From NCBI GenBank assembly GCA_023634235.1, contig JAMKCF010000013.1:14013705-14077704 (forward strand): DNA of 64,000 nucleotides. The letters run 5' to 3'. Origin of the DNA: Pisaster brevispinus (taxonomy: Eukaryota; Echinodermata; Asteroidea; Forcipulatida; Asteriidae). Position numbers and translations under genes: made by a program. Positions 58,901-62,411 of this stretch are shown here, in pieces. Every line of letters starts with the position of its first letter. The stretch's first letter is position 1. The notes below the pieces were generated by a model. That model was not told the origin of the DNA. It searched no databases and saw only the letters and a list, made by a program, of their open reading frames with translations.

Positions 58901-60454
58901 TCGTGTTGCCATGGAATTTTTAAAAGCTTTGATTGTCTTTGAAGGATGATCACATGCGATGATCGCTACTTAGTTCAGACTAAAAACAGGCAAAATTTCC
59001 TTTTAAGATTCTCAGAAAAACATTGAAGCGCCTCAGTTAATTCGATGTGACTCGGTTCAAATTATATTTTTTTATACTTTTTTCTTTTAAAGAGATAAGA
59101 ATAGTTATTTCACCTTTTGGAAAACTCTTGAACTGCTCGGAGCAGAAAACCGATGCAGAACTACTATAGAAATAGAGCTCGAACAATGCTGTATGTATTT
59201 GTGTTTAGCCATACGTAACTGCTTTAAGGCAGGTCCTGTTCGCCGCCATTATAGCATTCCGATTGGTTGATCTGGTTCATATACAAATATGTCACATGGT
59301 TTTGATACTGCATGTCCACCGCTGACATAGAGGGCGTGCACAGCCGACCGAGTCAATAATTATTCAGGTCGGCATTCTCATCACTGTTGTAACTCTATAA
59401 GAATTACCGAAGTGTAGATCAATTCTTTTTCTTGTAAGTTCCTCTAGGCTTGGTGTTTGTTTACGTTTCCCTTGCATTTAGCGCCAGTGTTCTCATTTTA
59501 TATTTGGATACAGGATATTTAGACAGCAGAAGATCAAGAAGATATGGCGAGCGTGAAATTTCATGTTGTCTTGTTTCTTGTTTGCCGGGTGTTTTTCCAT
59601 TGTGCATGTTACTAACACCTGCTTTGTCTGGCTATGGCCGTGTTTTCTTATCTCTAGCTTGGTTGCTGAGACTTTGGGAAGTCATTATTCCAAACGGAGT
59701 CGTTGCAATCCTCTCCAAGAAGGGCTATGGAGCGAAGGATTTCCAGCCTATCATCGGAAGATGGTGAGCTCAGATATTTCAAGTTTTTTCTCTCTACATG
59801 GAGATTTTTCTGATGATTTTAAGATGTTACCACAAATTGGCTGCACAGTTTCGAAGCCCAAATTGTATAAAGCTGTCAAGCAGACAACATTGCGTAACAA
59901 TGGGGGACTTTTGGGGCGCTAGGTGGCAGCAGACTCCAGGTAAATCCATTGTTCTTGGTAATGTGCGCATGCTTAGAATTACGTAAACAATGAAAATTTA
60001 CCTGGTAAGTCTGCTGCCACCACTGATCTCTCTTATACTGACAGTATAATAGAGATCAGTGGCTGCCACCTGCATTCCAATGTCTCCCATTGTGTTTGCT
60101 TGGTGTTAATTTGCAGTGAACCAGTCACGTGCAGTGAACATTGCATAATACTTTGGCTGGTAACCTTAGTAGGTCTCTTCTGCTTAGCTATCTTTTGTGC
60201 CTACTTGCTTTACGAGTCGGGCCCCCATTTTAGTTTTGGATGATGAACTTAACTAGGAGATTTGCCTCGTACTTGGTGTGGGCAGTAATTATTGATACTT
60301 TCAGAAAGTGTTGTTTTTGTTGACTACTACTGAATGCCCCCTTTTGATTACTTCTTTTCCAAGTTTGGAGCTTACCGAAGCGAGGCAGATGCCGTACACC
60401 CAGCCATCGGGAAACGTTGCCGTGGCAACCTTAACCATCTGGCATAGAAAGTAA
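10860..60454 (+). CDS. OVOA: OvoA-like 5-histidylcysteine sulfoxide synthase / mercaptohistidine methyltransferase, 18 coding exons
   Basis: Enzyme of the ovothiol pathway. OvoA uses non-heme iron and oxygen to join cysteine to histidine at C5, and its C-terminal domain N-methylates the thiol-histidine. Coding exons: 10860-10939, 20567-20631, 24191-24303, 25128-25196, 25873-26013, 26961-27087, 27629-27746, 30667-30830, 38333-38495, 40371-40518, 41853-41954, 43739-43903, 45444-45600, 46886-47139, 47686-47835, 48470-48548, 59658-59763, 60364-60454. They total 2292 nt, 763 residues plus stop, and every splice phase matches. Domain order: DinB-like helical domain (about 28-195; His70, His165, His169 as iron ligands by analogy with EgtB), FGE-sulfatase-like domain (about 205-520), SAM methyltransferase (about 555-763; motif I ALDLACGCG 602-610, Asp627). 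Sulfoxide synthase first and methyltransferase last is the OvoA order, opposite to fungal Egt1. The C-terminus is shorter than I expect for OvoA. Confidence 0.9.
11537..11695. mobile_element. Short inverted-repeat element, family B (GAGCTGCCAAC ends)
   Basis: The left end GAGCTGCCAAC is the reverse complement of the right end GTTGGCAGCTC, giving 159 bp. Related copies occur at 18051-18245 and, truncated, from 27108. All share TCTGCAGAAAGTTCC-like interior sequence and a TCCCTGATTGCAAGATG tail. Confidence 0.75.
11792..12061. mobile_element. Foldback element with a 78-bp perfect palindrome
   Basis: TGTTCAGACA near 11792 is mirrored at 12052-12061. Inside it, 11799-11876 is a perfect 39-bp-arm palindrome centred at 11837/11838 (core AACTCATGAGTT). 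Directly after it is a second stem, TAAACCTGAA with its complement and a TGAA loop (11876-11899). The whole can fold as one cruciform or as a long RNA hairpin. Confidence 0.85.
12393..12850. repeat. Dispersed GCTGGCCAAATGC repeat, copies in introns
   Basis: GTGGTCTGCTGGCCAAATGC followed by GTTGTCAAGCTGGCTAGTTC. Related copies are at 25556-25720 and 36549-36700, and a partial piece lies at 13300-13345. All end in a GACTAGTG(A/G)AA-type phrase. Non-coding interspersed repeat of unknown class. Confidence 0.65.
13376..13950. repeat. G-rich tandem repeats with quadruplex potential
   Basis: 13380-13480 contains runs of G separated by ACTTTGTAGGG-like phrases. 13866-13950 repeats GGGGGTGTGTCACTATGGGG with spacing of about 30 bp. 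Several G-runs of three or more lie on the plus strand, which is the coding strand of the surrounding gene. Confidence 0.6.
14924..15308. mobile_element. Short inverted-repeat element, family A, copy 2
   Basis: 385 bp with CAGGGCTCGAATTT at the left end and the complement at the right end. CTAGG lies directly outside both ends (14919-14923 and 15309-15313), a likely target-site duplication. This is the best preserved copy of the family in the window. Confidence 0.82.
16123..16697. mobile_element. Element with ~88-bp terminal inverted repeats rich in TCCCAACT
   Basis: The left arm (about 16123-16210) and right arm (about 16606-16697) are near-identical reverse complements, each built from the palindrome CCCAACTATAGTTGGG and its halves. 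About 395 bp lie between the arms without a transposase-like frame, so this is probably a non-autonomous DNA transposon. Confidence 0.8.
20567..20631 (+). CDS. OVOA: OvoA-like coding exon 2
   Basis: 65 nt, phase 2 in and phase 1 out. It encodes the end of Glu27, residues 28-48 (ILEYFENSYNINESLF within them) and the start of Ser49. The pattern E-Y-F-x-x-S/T-Y-x-x-x-E-x-L-F matches the beginning of the DinB-like domain in OvoA and EgtB. Confidence 0.9.
20632..24190. other. OvoA-like intron 2
   Basis: It contains a fragment of a GTTTCACAAAGAGCTAAG-type element at about 21670-21920, a degenerate tRNA-headed SINE at 23276-23400 and an AGAGGGCGCT motif at 23927-23936. Otherwise it is AT-rich, with many ACATGTA tracts. 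Confidence 0.65.
23276..23400 (+). repeat. tRNA-headed SINE-like repeat (degenerate)
   Basis: GACCGAGTAGCCCAATGCATC resembles a tRNA A-box region. About 50 nt downstream is GTGGGTTTACAATGG in the B-box position. It is similar to the heads at 28228 and 39313. Decayed and non-functional. Confidence 0.5.
24191..24303 (+). CDS. OVOA: OvoA-like coding exon 3
   Basis: Completes Ser49 and encodes residues 50-86, ending in phase 0 before GTAAGG. It contains YYTHTAVVYWNK. His70 corresponds to the first of the three iron-binding histidines of the EgtB/OvoA sulfoxide synthases (known from EgtB structures, inferred here). Confidence 0.95.
24516..24654. mobile_element. Short inverted-repeat element (GCCGTGTCCGAATT ends)
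   Basis: GCCGTGTCCGAATT on the left is mirrored by AATTCGGATATGGC on the right, 139 bp. The interior carries CTACGGCTACGG and its complement. A related fragment (GGCCGTGTCCAAATTAAGAG) is at about 9452. Confidence 0.65.
24851..24947. mobile_element. 97-bp hairpin element with 23-bp perfect arms
   Basis: 24851-24873 (TTATGAACTCTCACCCAGTT and three more bases) is the exact reverse complement of 24925-24947. The loop is about 51 bp. It lies in intron 3 of the OvoA-like gene. Confidence 0.8.
25128..25196 (+). CDS. OVOA: OvoA-like coding exon 4
   Basis: Residues 87-109, 23 codons, phase 0 at both ends. YFETMFETGVDEQSWDD is a hallmark segment of OvoA (F-E-x-M-F-x-x-G-V-D-E-x-S-W-D-D). Confidence 0.95.
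25197..25872. other. OvoA-like intron 4
   Basis: About 676 nt. A copy of the GCTGGCCAAATGC repeat occupies 25556-25720. The rest is featureless and AT-rich. Confidence 0.7.
25873..26013 (+). CDS. OVOA: OvoA-like coding exon 5
   Basis: Residues 110-156, 47 codons, phase 0 at both ends. FKWPPLADVVEYRRKVRN fits the helix with paired arginines before the second iron-ligand helix in OvoA and EgtB. Confidence 0.95.
26014..26960. other. OvoA-like intron 5
   Basis: AT-rich. It carries a (GA)n run at about 26418-26440 and ends in the 43-bp tandem array described separately. Confidence 0.75.
26697..26935 (+). repeat. 43-bp tandem repeat before OvoA-like exon 6
   Basis: About five copies of a unit containing TTTGGTCTTGCAGTTCATTT. 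CTTGCAG lies at about 26731, 26774, 26817 and 26860, and CTTGCTG at 26903. Each of the first four copies therefore carries a T-rich tract followed by CAG, like a splice acceptor. The real acceptor TTACCTGCAG is at 26951-26960. Confidence 0.85.
26961..27087 (+). CDS. OVOA: OvoA-like coding exon 6
   Basis: Residues 157-198 plus the first base of Gly199. GFAHERIHIDTSS holds His165 and His169, the H-x-x-x-H pair that with His70 should bind iron. It is followed by IQQLPIDFLRRPHDW, the usual linker into the FGE-like domain. Confidence 0.96.
27088..27628. other. OvoA-like intron 6
   Basis: 541 nt. It starts with a truncated copy of the GAGCTGCCAAC element (27108 to about 27260). I see nothing else that can be named. 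Confidence 0.7.
27629..27746 (+). CDS. OVOA: OvoA-like coding exon 7
   Basis: Completes Gly199, encodes residues 200-237 and the first two bases of Lys238. LGKPYNFPSYGWDNEYP is the start of the FGE-sulfatase-like domain, with the F-x-x-Y-G-W-D-N-E pattern seen in OvoA and EgtB. The donor is GAGAAA|GTGAGT. Confidence 0.95.
27796..27955 (+). repeat. 11-bp minisatellite 3' of OvoA-like exon 7
   Basis: About 14 copies of an 11-bp unit close to TACACCATGAG, in variants such as TAAACCACAAG and TACATCATGAG. It starts about 50 nt after the splice donor. Some variants recur in the same order (TAAACCACAAG then TACATCA/CGAG), so it has partial higher-order structure. Confidence 0.85.
27956..30666. other. 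OvoA-like intron 7, remainder
   Basis: It contains a tRNA-headed SINE at 28228-28520 and a partial GGGCGTGTTCGAATTGCAG repeat at 28994. Long A- and T-rich stretches occur at 28620-28680 and 30100-30130. No exon seen. Confidence 0.6.
28228..28520 (+). repeat. tRNA-headed SINE-like repeat
   Basis: TGTCGCTGAGTGGCTCC resembles an A box region, and GGTTCAAGTCC at 28291-28301 is a full B-box match. The body includes TCCTTCGGAAAGACACTAAA. It is related to the heads at 39313, 45270 and 61808. A SINE inside an intron, not a functional tRNA gene. Confidence 0.7.
30667..30830 (+). CDS. OVOA: OvoA-like coding exon 8
   Basis: Completes Lys238, encodes residues 239-292 and the first base of Gly293. VPAFEATQYLITNKEFLEFV and YWSKEGWQW are classic FGE-domain strands (the modified-residue enzyme fold). 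HPIFWVCTK leads into the Cys-rich segment of the next exon. Confidence 0.96.
30919..31430. mobile_element. Inverted-repeat element with GTTCACACG ends
   Basis: The left end ATGTTCACACGAGTAGCTAA is mirrored by TTAGCTACTCGTGTGAACGT at the right end. The interior repeats GTTAGCAGCGAA and GCGTTCACACGG several times in both orientations. About 512 bp, with no coding capacity. Confidence 0.8.
31914..32353. mobile_element. Element with TTTAAAGGTAG ends
   Basis: TTTAAAGGTAG at 31914-31924 is matched by CTACCTTTAAA at 32343-32353, 440 bp. A third occurrence of AAAGGTAGGGTCAT at about 33637 shows the end is repeated elsewhere in the intron. Confidence 0.55.
33826..34170. repeat. Repeat with a 34-bp near-perfect palindrome
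   Basis: 34019-34052 pairs 17-bp arms with one mismatch (TCTGAGAAACGTTACGG with its complement). The surrounding sequence starts with AAAGGCAAAGTATACCTTTG, itself an inverted repeat. Likely a dispersed non-coding element. Confidence 0.55.
37600..38250. repeat. Cluster of CCAATTGG-type palindromes
   Basis: CCAATTGGA, TTCCAATTGG and close variants occur more than ten times in about 650 bp, ending about 85 bp before the acceptor of coding exon 9. There is no fixed period, so this is a cryptic simple repeat built from a self-complementary word. Confidence 0.7.
38333..38495 (+). CDS. OVOA: OvoA-like coding exon 9, Cys-rich segment and low-complexity linker
   Basis: Completes Gly293, encodes residues 294-346 and two bases of Arg347. 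It begins CLSNCGGVLAGYTHC, then a Gly/Ser/Thr/Asn-rich stretch (residues 309-345) that is probably disordered. With Cys290 from the previous exon it gives the spacing C-x3-C-x3-C-x9-C. Bacterial OvoA, as I remember it, goes from HPTFWV almost directly to the EIPMPWDWPV segment. Confidence 0.92.
38624..39029 (+). mobile_element. Short inverted-repeat element, family A, copy 3
   Basis: It begins CAGAGCTCGAATTTGGGG and keeps the CACAAGACTGCAGGGCTTG and CGGTCAGAAGTTTACTGGCCC blocks. The right end is decayed (TAGAATTCAG). Confidence 0.7.
39313..39500 (+). repeat. tRNA-headed SINE-like repeat
   Basis: GGCCAAGTGGTCTCATGCATC at the 5' end resembles a Leu- or Ser-type tRNA start with an A box. GGTTCAAATCC at 39373-39383 is a full B box followed by CACTTGG. 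The downstream body is related to the other SINE copies. Confidence 0.7.
39858..40262 (-). mobile_element. Short inverted-repeat element, family A, copy 4 (inverted)
   Basis: Read on the minus strand it starts AGGGCTCGAATTTGGAGG and ends near GGTCCAGTGGAAAATTCC, with the same interior blocks as copies 1-3. Confidence 0.72.
40371..40518 (+). CDS. OVOA: OvoA-like coding exon 10
   Basis: Completes Arg347 and encodes residues 348-396, phase 0 out. CEEITMPWDWPVTVNNHEA and YRIMTEAEHHAI match the central FGE-like domain of OvoA (the E-I-x-M-P-W-D-W-P-V motif). Confidence 0.96.
40519..41852. other. OvoA-like intron 10
   Basis: It contains an (AAT)n tract at 40768-40787 followed by CGCATTTCTATAGCGCC, a phrase typical of retroelement 3' ends, and a copy of the ACCAGTCAC...TTTTGGCTGGTA repeat at 41630-41770. 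A fragment at 40600 resembles the tandem unit in GTF3C3 intron 2. Confidence 0.6.
41853..41954 (+). CDS. OVOA: OvoA-like coding exon 11
   Basis: Residues 397-430, 34 codons, phase 0 at both ends. It starts with an imperfect 9-nt duplication coding Leu-Asp-Arg-Leu-Asp-Arg-Leu-Asp, then FNGNLNFSTCT, equivalent to the N-x-N-L-x-x-x-S strand before the FGE signature. The 15-bp minisatellite begins within about 30 bp of its donor. Confidence 0.9.
41975..43335 (+). repeat. 15-bp minisatellite with higher-order repeats in OvoA-like intron 11
   Basis: About 90 copies of a 15-bp unit close to CTGGTGTATATTCTA. The first part has an exact 60-bp higher-order unit (42001-42060 equals 42061-42120). A longer block containing GTCCAGCTAGTGTATATTCT repeats at about 42199 and 42427. 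Because 15 is a multiple of 3, several frames on both strands stay open for hundreds of codons, which explains long ORFs here (41994-43001, 42208-43356, minus 42460-42957). These are artefacts. Confidence 0.97.
43336..43738. other. OvoA-like intron 11, distal part
   Basis: About 400 nt of unique-looking sequence ending in a pyrimidine-rich tract (CTTCCCCTCCCCCCTAAAG) at the acceptor of exon 12. No further feature seen. Confidence 0.7.
43739..43903 (+). CDS. OVOA: OvoA-like coding exon 12
   Basis: Residues 431-485, phase 0 at both ends. SGFYDVFGNLWEWMED (440-455) is the FGE-sulfatase signature (G-x-x-D-x-x-G-N-x-W-E-W). It is followed by FSTPTYDGRHNVIL, equivalent to the F-D-G-x-H-N segment of OvoA. 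Confidence 0.97.
44418..44563. mobile_element. Hairpin element with TTTCACAAAG ends
   Basis: GGGCTCCATTTCACAAAGC on the left pairs with GCTCTTTGTGAAATTTGCCC on the right, 146 bp. The interior has ATTCATCTTAAGATGAG, which is also self-complementary. A diverged relative is at 21670-21920. Confidence 0.75.
44655..44945 (-). repeat. SINE-like repeat, minus strand
   Basis: On the minus strand GTGGGTTCAGGTCAC (from 44895 down) is a B-box match. It is followed by a body with GTCCTTTAGATGGGACGTAA and GGGGTTTGCCCCAGTGTTTC. The same body is found inverted at 46510-46835 and direct at 61808-62120. Confidence 0.65.
45270..45342 (+). repeat. tRNA-like SINE head
   Basis: A 73-bp tRNA-sized segment: GAGAGTTGGTGGTCTAGCGC at the 5' end and GGTTTGAATCCC (45319-45330) as a B box. 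The acceptor-stem ends do not pair well (GGGAGAG with ACCCTGG only partly), so it is a SINE head rather than a working tRNA gene. Confidence 0.5.
45444..45600 (+). CDS. OVOA: OvoA-like coding exon 13
   Basis: Residues 486-537 plus the first base of Glu538. SGCWISSGAE and FRRHFYQHAGFRVV close the FGE-like domain. The R-R-H-F-x-Q-H-A-G-F-R motif is diagnostic for OvoA-type enzymes. A G-to-C difference (SGCW, where I recall GGSW) is visible at residue 488. Confidence 0.96.
45601..46885. other. OvoA-like intron 13
   Basis: The AT-rich first half contains nothing I can name. An inverted SINE body lies at 46510-46835, ending just before the acceptor. CAAAGCGCTAATTTTTG and (AATA)n near 46410-46500 look like a retroelement tail. 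Confidence 0.6.
46510..46835 (-). repeat. SINE-like repeat, minus strand
   Basis: Shares with 44655-44945 and 61808-62120 the GTCCTTCAGATGGGGCGTGA and AAAGAACCCAGAGAAGGGTT body segments. The tRNA-like head (CCAAGTGCACTGGACTCAAC) is at the high-coordinate end. Confidence 0.6.
46886..47139 (+). CDS. OVOA: OvoA-like coding exon 14, methyltransferase motif I
   Basis: Completes Glu538 and encodes residues 539-622, phase 0 out. It starts the C-terminal domain with NTQFQQEAHSYLTDLLQEEY. ALDLACGCGKLSFELSK (602-618) is the glycine-rich SAM-binding loop (D-x-A-C-G-x-G). OvoA proteins have A-L-D-x-G-C-A-x-G-R-x-S-F-E-L here. Confidence 0.95.
47140..47685. other. OvoA-like intron 14
   Basis: 546 nt. 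A degenerate SINE-like stretch lies at about 47200-47400, and an inverted fragment of the family A element (GGTCCAGTAA to CCCCAAATTAGAGC) at 47589-47657. Confidence 0.6.
47686..47835 (+). CDS. OVOA: OvoA-like coding exon 15
   Basis: Residues 623-672, 50 codons, phase 0 at both ends. IVGIDYCDSFIKAAEK carries Asp627, the acidic residue expected to hold the SAM ribose. EIPAGANPSCI matches the E-V-P-A-G-x-x segment found after an insertion in OvoA. Confidence 0.94.
47836..48469. other. OvoA-like intron 15
   Basis: 634 nt, mostly repeat: the ACCAGTCAC...TTTTGGCTGGTA repeat at 47938-48060 and the inverted-repeat element at 48065-48231. Confidence 0.7.
48065..48231. mobile_element. Inverted-repeat element with GGCCCAATT-type ends
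   Basis: GGTCCAATTTCTTAGAGCTG on the left pairs with CAGCTTTAAGGAATTGGGCC on the right, with a few mismatches. The interior includes GCTTAAGCAGC and an ACCAGTCA...TGGTCACC pair. Parts of this family recur at 41630, 43965, 47938, 48885, 51596, 60108 and 61420. Confidence 0.7.
48470..48548 (+). CDS. OVOA: OvoA-like coding exon 16
   Basis: Residues 673-698 plus the first base of Ala699. EILDFDLVVMQGIDRVMN is the methyltransferase motif IV strand (F-D-L-V-V). In the OvoA proteins I recall, the following residues are A-N-L-L-C-R-L; here they are M-Q-G-I-D-R-V. Confidence 0.92.
52975..54500 (+). repeat. 88-bp pyrimidine-strand minisatellite
   Basis: Regular units of 87-88 bp from about 53210 to 54420 (ACTTCCTAGC at 53581, 53756, 53844, 53932 and so on, with ACTTCCCAGC at 53669). 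More diverged copies lie on both sides. The plus strand is nearly all C and T with A, with hardly any G. A typical unit includes CCAGTTCTCCTGAACCTACC and CTCAAACCCTTTTCCTTTTC. Confidence 0.92.
55979..56340. repeat. Short palindromes and CpG-bearing stretch
   Basis: 56159-56191 is a perfect hairpin with 16-bp arms (ATTAAAATGTGCTAGA and complement) around a single A. 56313-56336 is a perfect 24-bp palindrome centred on TATATATA. Between and before them are CpG words (CTCGCCGCGCCG at about 56100) and two AGAGGGCGCT motifs at 55979 and 56020. Confidence 0.7.
59658..59763 (+). CDS. OVOA: OvoA-like coding exon 17
   Basis: Completes Ala699, encodes residues 700-733 and two bases of Cys734. WLLRLWEVIIPNGVVAILSK corresponds to the L-x-x-L-x-x-x-V-x-P-G-G-x-x-x-L-x-S strand of class I methyltransferases. 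The acceptor is TATCTCTAG and the donor AGATG|GTGAGC. Phases agree with exons 16 and 18. Confidence 0.88.
59764..60363. other. OvoA-like intron 17 with hairpin elements
   Basis: 600 nt. It contains the paired AGGTGGCAGCAGACT element (59921-60021), a further hairpin (60021-60061) and a TTTTGGCTGGTAAC repeat fragment (60108-60220). Confidence 0.75.
59921..60061. repeat. Double hairpin carrying AGGTGGCAGCAG on both arms
   Basis: AGGTGGCAGCAGACT at 59921 is mirrored by AGTCTGCTGCCACC at 60008-60021, with CCAGGTAAAT and its complement just inside. Next to it, CACTGATCTCT (60021-60031) pairs with AGAGATCAGTG (60051-60061). CTAGGTGGCAGC resembles the core of vertebrate CTCF sites. Confidence 0.7.
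60364..60454 (+). CDS. OVOA: OvoA-like coding exon 18 and stop
   Basis: Completes Cys734, encodes residues 735-763 and TAA at 60452-60454. The last residues, VATLTIWHRK, match the usual OvoA ending (A-x-x-x-V/F-W-R-R/K). The acceptor is CTTTTCCAAG. It is only 91 nt and was found by scanning for a phase-2 acceptor followed by that ending. Confidence 0.85.
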
Positions 60455-60901
60455 ATACGTCCAACCAACAGATGAGTCTGTTGAATTGAGTATGAGTAAG
60501 TTCAAATAGTGTATATATGTACATGCACAACTAGTAGTGACCTTAGCTTTCGATCTAAACCGGACCTTCGTCAGAGGCATAAACAAGCACAAACAAAAAC
60601 ATATCCATTTATAGCAAAAAAGAGGAGCAAAGAATGGGAAGGCATCCAGAGAAAAAGCGGGAAATCATAGCCAAGTAAAGTTATTCATTAACAAACAATG
60701 GGGTGGCTACTACACATGTCAGGCATACATTTAGTTTCATATATACATGTATCAAACATATATTTTCTTAGAATGGTTACTCTTTTATTATCAAACCCCT
60801 ATTACAACATCAGTGTTTCTAAAATAAACGCACTATTGAGGCAGACGATATAATTGTAGCGAGTGCAGCTCGTGTTGCCAAGTAAATGGCTCATCAGACT
60901 C

Positions 60902-60907
60902 AATAAA
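60902..60907 (+). terminator. Candidate polyadenylation signal AATAAA
   Basis: First clear AATAAA about 450 nt after the OvoA-like stop codon. The choice among AT-rich candidates is not decided by sequence alone. Confidence 0.25.
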
Positions 60908-61807
60908 TCAGTAGAGCCACCTCTGCCCTCAGAGGTACCTATTTACTCCTGGGTAAAGAAAAGCAATCATGGATCAACGTGAGTAAACGGTATTTGCTGA
61001 ACAGGAACAGGCTGCCAAACATTACTTTAAATGATGTACTGTCCTATCTGGTTCCCTTGCAACATTTGCTTAATATAATAGCCAATCATTTTTCAGCCTA
61101 ATGTACAGCACATAAGAGCCTAATTTTGGAAAATAATAACATCAACAATTTTAAAGAATTATAAAATTTCAAAAGATTATAATAGTGGGTGTTTTAGCGC
61201 CAGTGTTCGCCAATTTTAACGCTCATGGCACATGAACATTATTTCCCTTGTTACTGGGCCATTTATTTCATTCCTTTATTCTTTAGACCAGTTTCGTCGG
61301 CTCCTTAGGGAAGTATGCAGCCCGAGTTGCCAAATATGTTATCGCCTAATTCAATCACAAGAACCATCTTTGTCCTCACAGAGAAGCACTATACGGCTCG
61401 GCCGTGACAATTAAAGCTGCTAAGCAATCAGCTAAGCAAAATTGAGCAGGGAACTAGTCACGAATATACGAGTTGTGGTATTGTGGCTTGTAACGTGTTT
61501 CGTATAGCACGATTTTTCTGCGCTATGAAGGGGTGTTTGTTTGTTTGTTTGTTTGTTTGTTTGTTTGTTTTGGGTCAACTTTATGAAATTGGGTCCAGTG
61601 TTTGTACAAAGTGTGGACCTGAGAACAAAAAGAGGTCCACAAAATGTAGGCACTTGAAACACTATGTGGACTTGCACACGTTCACAGAGTGCTTTTCACA
61701 GCGTTGAGGTAGAAATAAAACAAAGGATTACCCACAGAGTGTATATGCAACACAGAGCTGTGTTATGTTGTGGTGCGTTACTTGAATTTGTTAAACATAA
61801 ACATGGA

Positions 61808-62120
61808 ATTTCGTCGCTGAGCGGTGTTGCGCGCCGGCCTCAAGCTCTGTTGTTGTCGGCCTAGTGTAGTTGTTGGTCCCGGTCATGGCACTTATGTCCC
61901 TGAGCAAGACACTTGAACATTATTGCTTCGTCCTTCGGACGGGACGTAAAGCGACAGGTCCAATTTGTTGTGTAAATGCACGCAAAAGAACCCAGTAACC
62001 TTGTCATTAAGAGAAGGGGGTTTGCCCCGGTGTTTCTGGCATGGTGAGAAGCAGACTGTGCCACCTTCCTTCCCTCGTAAATCCTTAATGACAGGTGCTT
62101 CTCGTGTACATTAATGGGTC
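61808..62120 (+). repeat. SINE-like repeat with tRNA-like head
   Basis: TCGTCGCTGAGCGGTGTTGC at the head, then GTCCTTCGGACGGGACGTAA, AAAAGAACCCAGTAACC and GGGGTTTGCCCCGGTGTTTC. It shares this body with the inverted copies at 44655 and 46510. The B box is decayed. Confidence 0.65.
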
Positions 62121-62220
62121 TCTTATTTAAAATACTTTGCATACCTGTTTAAAAATAATAAGAGCTTTCAGACCCCAAAAGAGAATGCGCTGTTTCTGTT
62201 TTTCAAAGAAGAACCGAGTA

Positions 62221-62411
62221 AAGCCCGGTTCATACTTCCTGCGAATGCGAATGCGAAGCGAATATGACGTGAATTTGACGTCACAACTCTGTTTTCGCTG
62301 GGAATATTCGCAAGAGTTGAGCACAGCTAAACTCTTGCGAATATTCGTTGCGAATTTGTGACGTCAACATTCGCTTCGCATTCGCATTCGCAGGAAGTAT
62401 GAACCGGGCTT
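62221..62411. mobile_element. 191-bp near-perfect hairpin element
   Basis: AAGCCCGGTTCATACTTCCT at the left end is the exact complement of AGGAAGTATGAACCGGGCTT at the right. The arms continue through GCGAATGCGAATGCGAAGCG and TGACGTCA, so roughly 70-80 bp on each side can pair. It has no coding capacity. Confidence 0.88.

Larger units (their letters stand above)
48549..59657. other. OvoA-like intron 16 (11.1 kb)
   Basis: The longest intron. Repeats of the TTTTGGCTGGTAAC family lie at 48885-49010 and 51596-51735, the 88-bp minisatellite at about 52975-54500, and a (CA)n-flanked stretch at 55240-55450. A region with CpG words and several short palindromes lies at 55979-56650, with two AGAGGGCGCT motifs. 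Several open frames of 60-119 codons occur in this intron, but none shows a domain or fits the gene's splice phases. Confidence 0.65.
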
